Shown here: positions 14,584-14,618 of the stretch, in pieces
How positions within the stretch are numbered: position 1 is the first letter of the stretch
Layout: each line of letters opens with the position of its first letter
Assembly: GCA_030832365.1 (NCBI GenBank)
Contig: JAURJF010000022.1
Span: 1-14,618, forward strand
Source of the DNA: Candidatus Nanopelagicales bacterium
GTDB taxonomy: Bacteria > Actinomycetota > Actinomycetes > Nanopelagicales > Nanopelagicaceae
Direction: 5' to 3'
Length of the DNA: 14,618 nt
Program-made: the position numbers and the translations under genes
The notes under the pieces: model-generated
Told to the model about the DNA's origin: nothing
The model's database searches: none
Seen by the model: the letters and a program-made list of their open reading frames with translations, nothing else

Positions 14584-14595
14584 GGTCAAAGAGTA
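14583..14595 (-). promoter_or_regulatory. aroG leaderless promoter -10
   Basis: On the minus strand TACTCT (14595-14590) is followed by six bases and the ATG at 14583-14581. The six bases contain the in-frame TTG at 14589, which would therefore be upstream of the predicted transcript start and cannot be the start codon if the message is leaderless. Confidence 0.6.
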
Positions 14596-14618
14596 GGCAA
14601 CTTAGGGCAATCGGCGTC

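Noticed and set aside
14584..14589. TTG at 14589 as the aroG start
   Set aside because: It lies between the TACTCT -10 and the ATG at 14583; the predicted transcript begins at the ATG.
2600..14618. -35 hexamers for the proposed promoters
   Set aside because: No TTGACA-like element at 16-19 bases from the -10 elements is convincing; listing them would be guesswork.
1..14618. Mobile elements, CRISPR arrays, defence genes, tRNA or rRNA genes
   Set aside because: No transposase, integrase, terminal inverted repeats, spaced direct repeats or RNA gene signatures were seen; all the coding space belongs to housekeeping or pigment/vitamin genes.

Overview
The window reads as a chromosomal segment of a low-GC actinobacterium. 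The proteins are actinobacterial in type: a PASTA-domain Ser/Thr kinase, a class II DAHP synthase, a heterodimeric CrtYc/CrtYd lycopene cyclase and an IdsA-like prenyl synthase. Base composition is AT-rich, intergenic space is almost absent, and many genes look leaderless. Together with a carotenoid set and a riboswitch-controlled thiamine-type importer, this fits the streamlined freshwater Nanopelagicales (acI) lineage. That placement is an inference; no rRNA or other marker gene is present. There are no mobile elements, tRNAs, rRNAs or CRISPR arrays, and no gene-free stretch over 300 bases.

Left part (1-2640): the 3' portion of a CrtI/CrtD-superfamily carotenoid oxidoreductase runs in from the left edge on the + strand. 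It converges, with a 50-base overlap, on a minus-strand pair: metF and a CDP-alcohol phosphatidyltransferase gene, joined by an ATGA overlap.

Centre (2640-6750): crtE-crtI-crtB run on the + strand as a tight operon making GGPP, phytoene and lycopene. The lycopene cyclase pair crtYc-crtYd lies on the minus strand and meets crtB tail to tail with a 4-base overlap. The expected end product of these five genes is beta-carotene. No cleavage, hydroxylase or elongase gene is visible here. The partial desaturase at the left edge may modify the product.

Right-centre (6750-8020): a TPP riboswitch precedes a PnuC-family importer (probable thiamine transporter PnuT), followed one base later by a small P-loop kinase. 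Right part (8028-14618): a membrane Ser/Thr kinase with four PASTA repeats, endonuclease IV, an EamA-family transporter and threonine aldolase on the + strand; then ogt and aroG on the minus strand.

The clearest non-gene signal is regulatory. Six genes (crtE, crtYc, pknB-like, nfo, ogt, aroG) have a TAnnnT -10 element exactly six bases before an ATG or GTG, which implies leaderless transcripts and fixes several starts. At both divergent junctions (metF/crtE and crtYc/pnuT) the two opposing -10 elements share the same central TA, with predicted start sites 23 bases apart. From memory of mycobacterial and streptomycete maps, metF, an IdsA-type prenyl synthase, a Pkn kinase and aroG form an old actinobacterial neighbourhood. 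The carotenoid and thiamine genes sit inside that framework.
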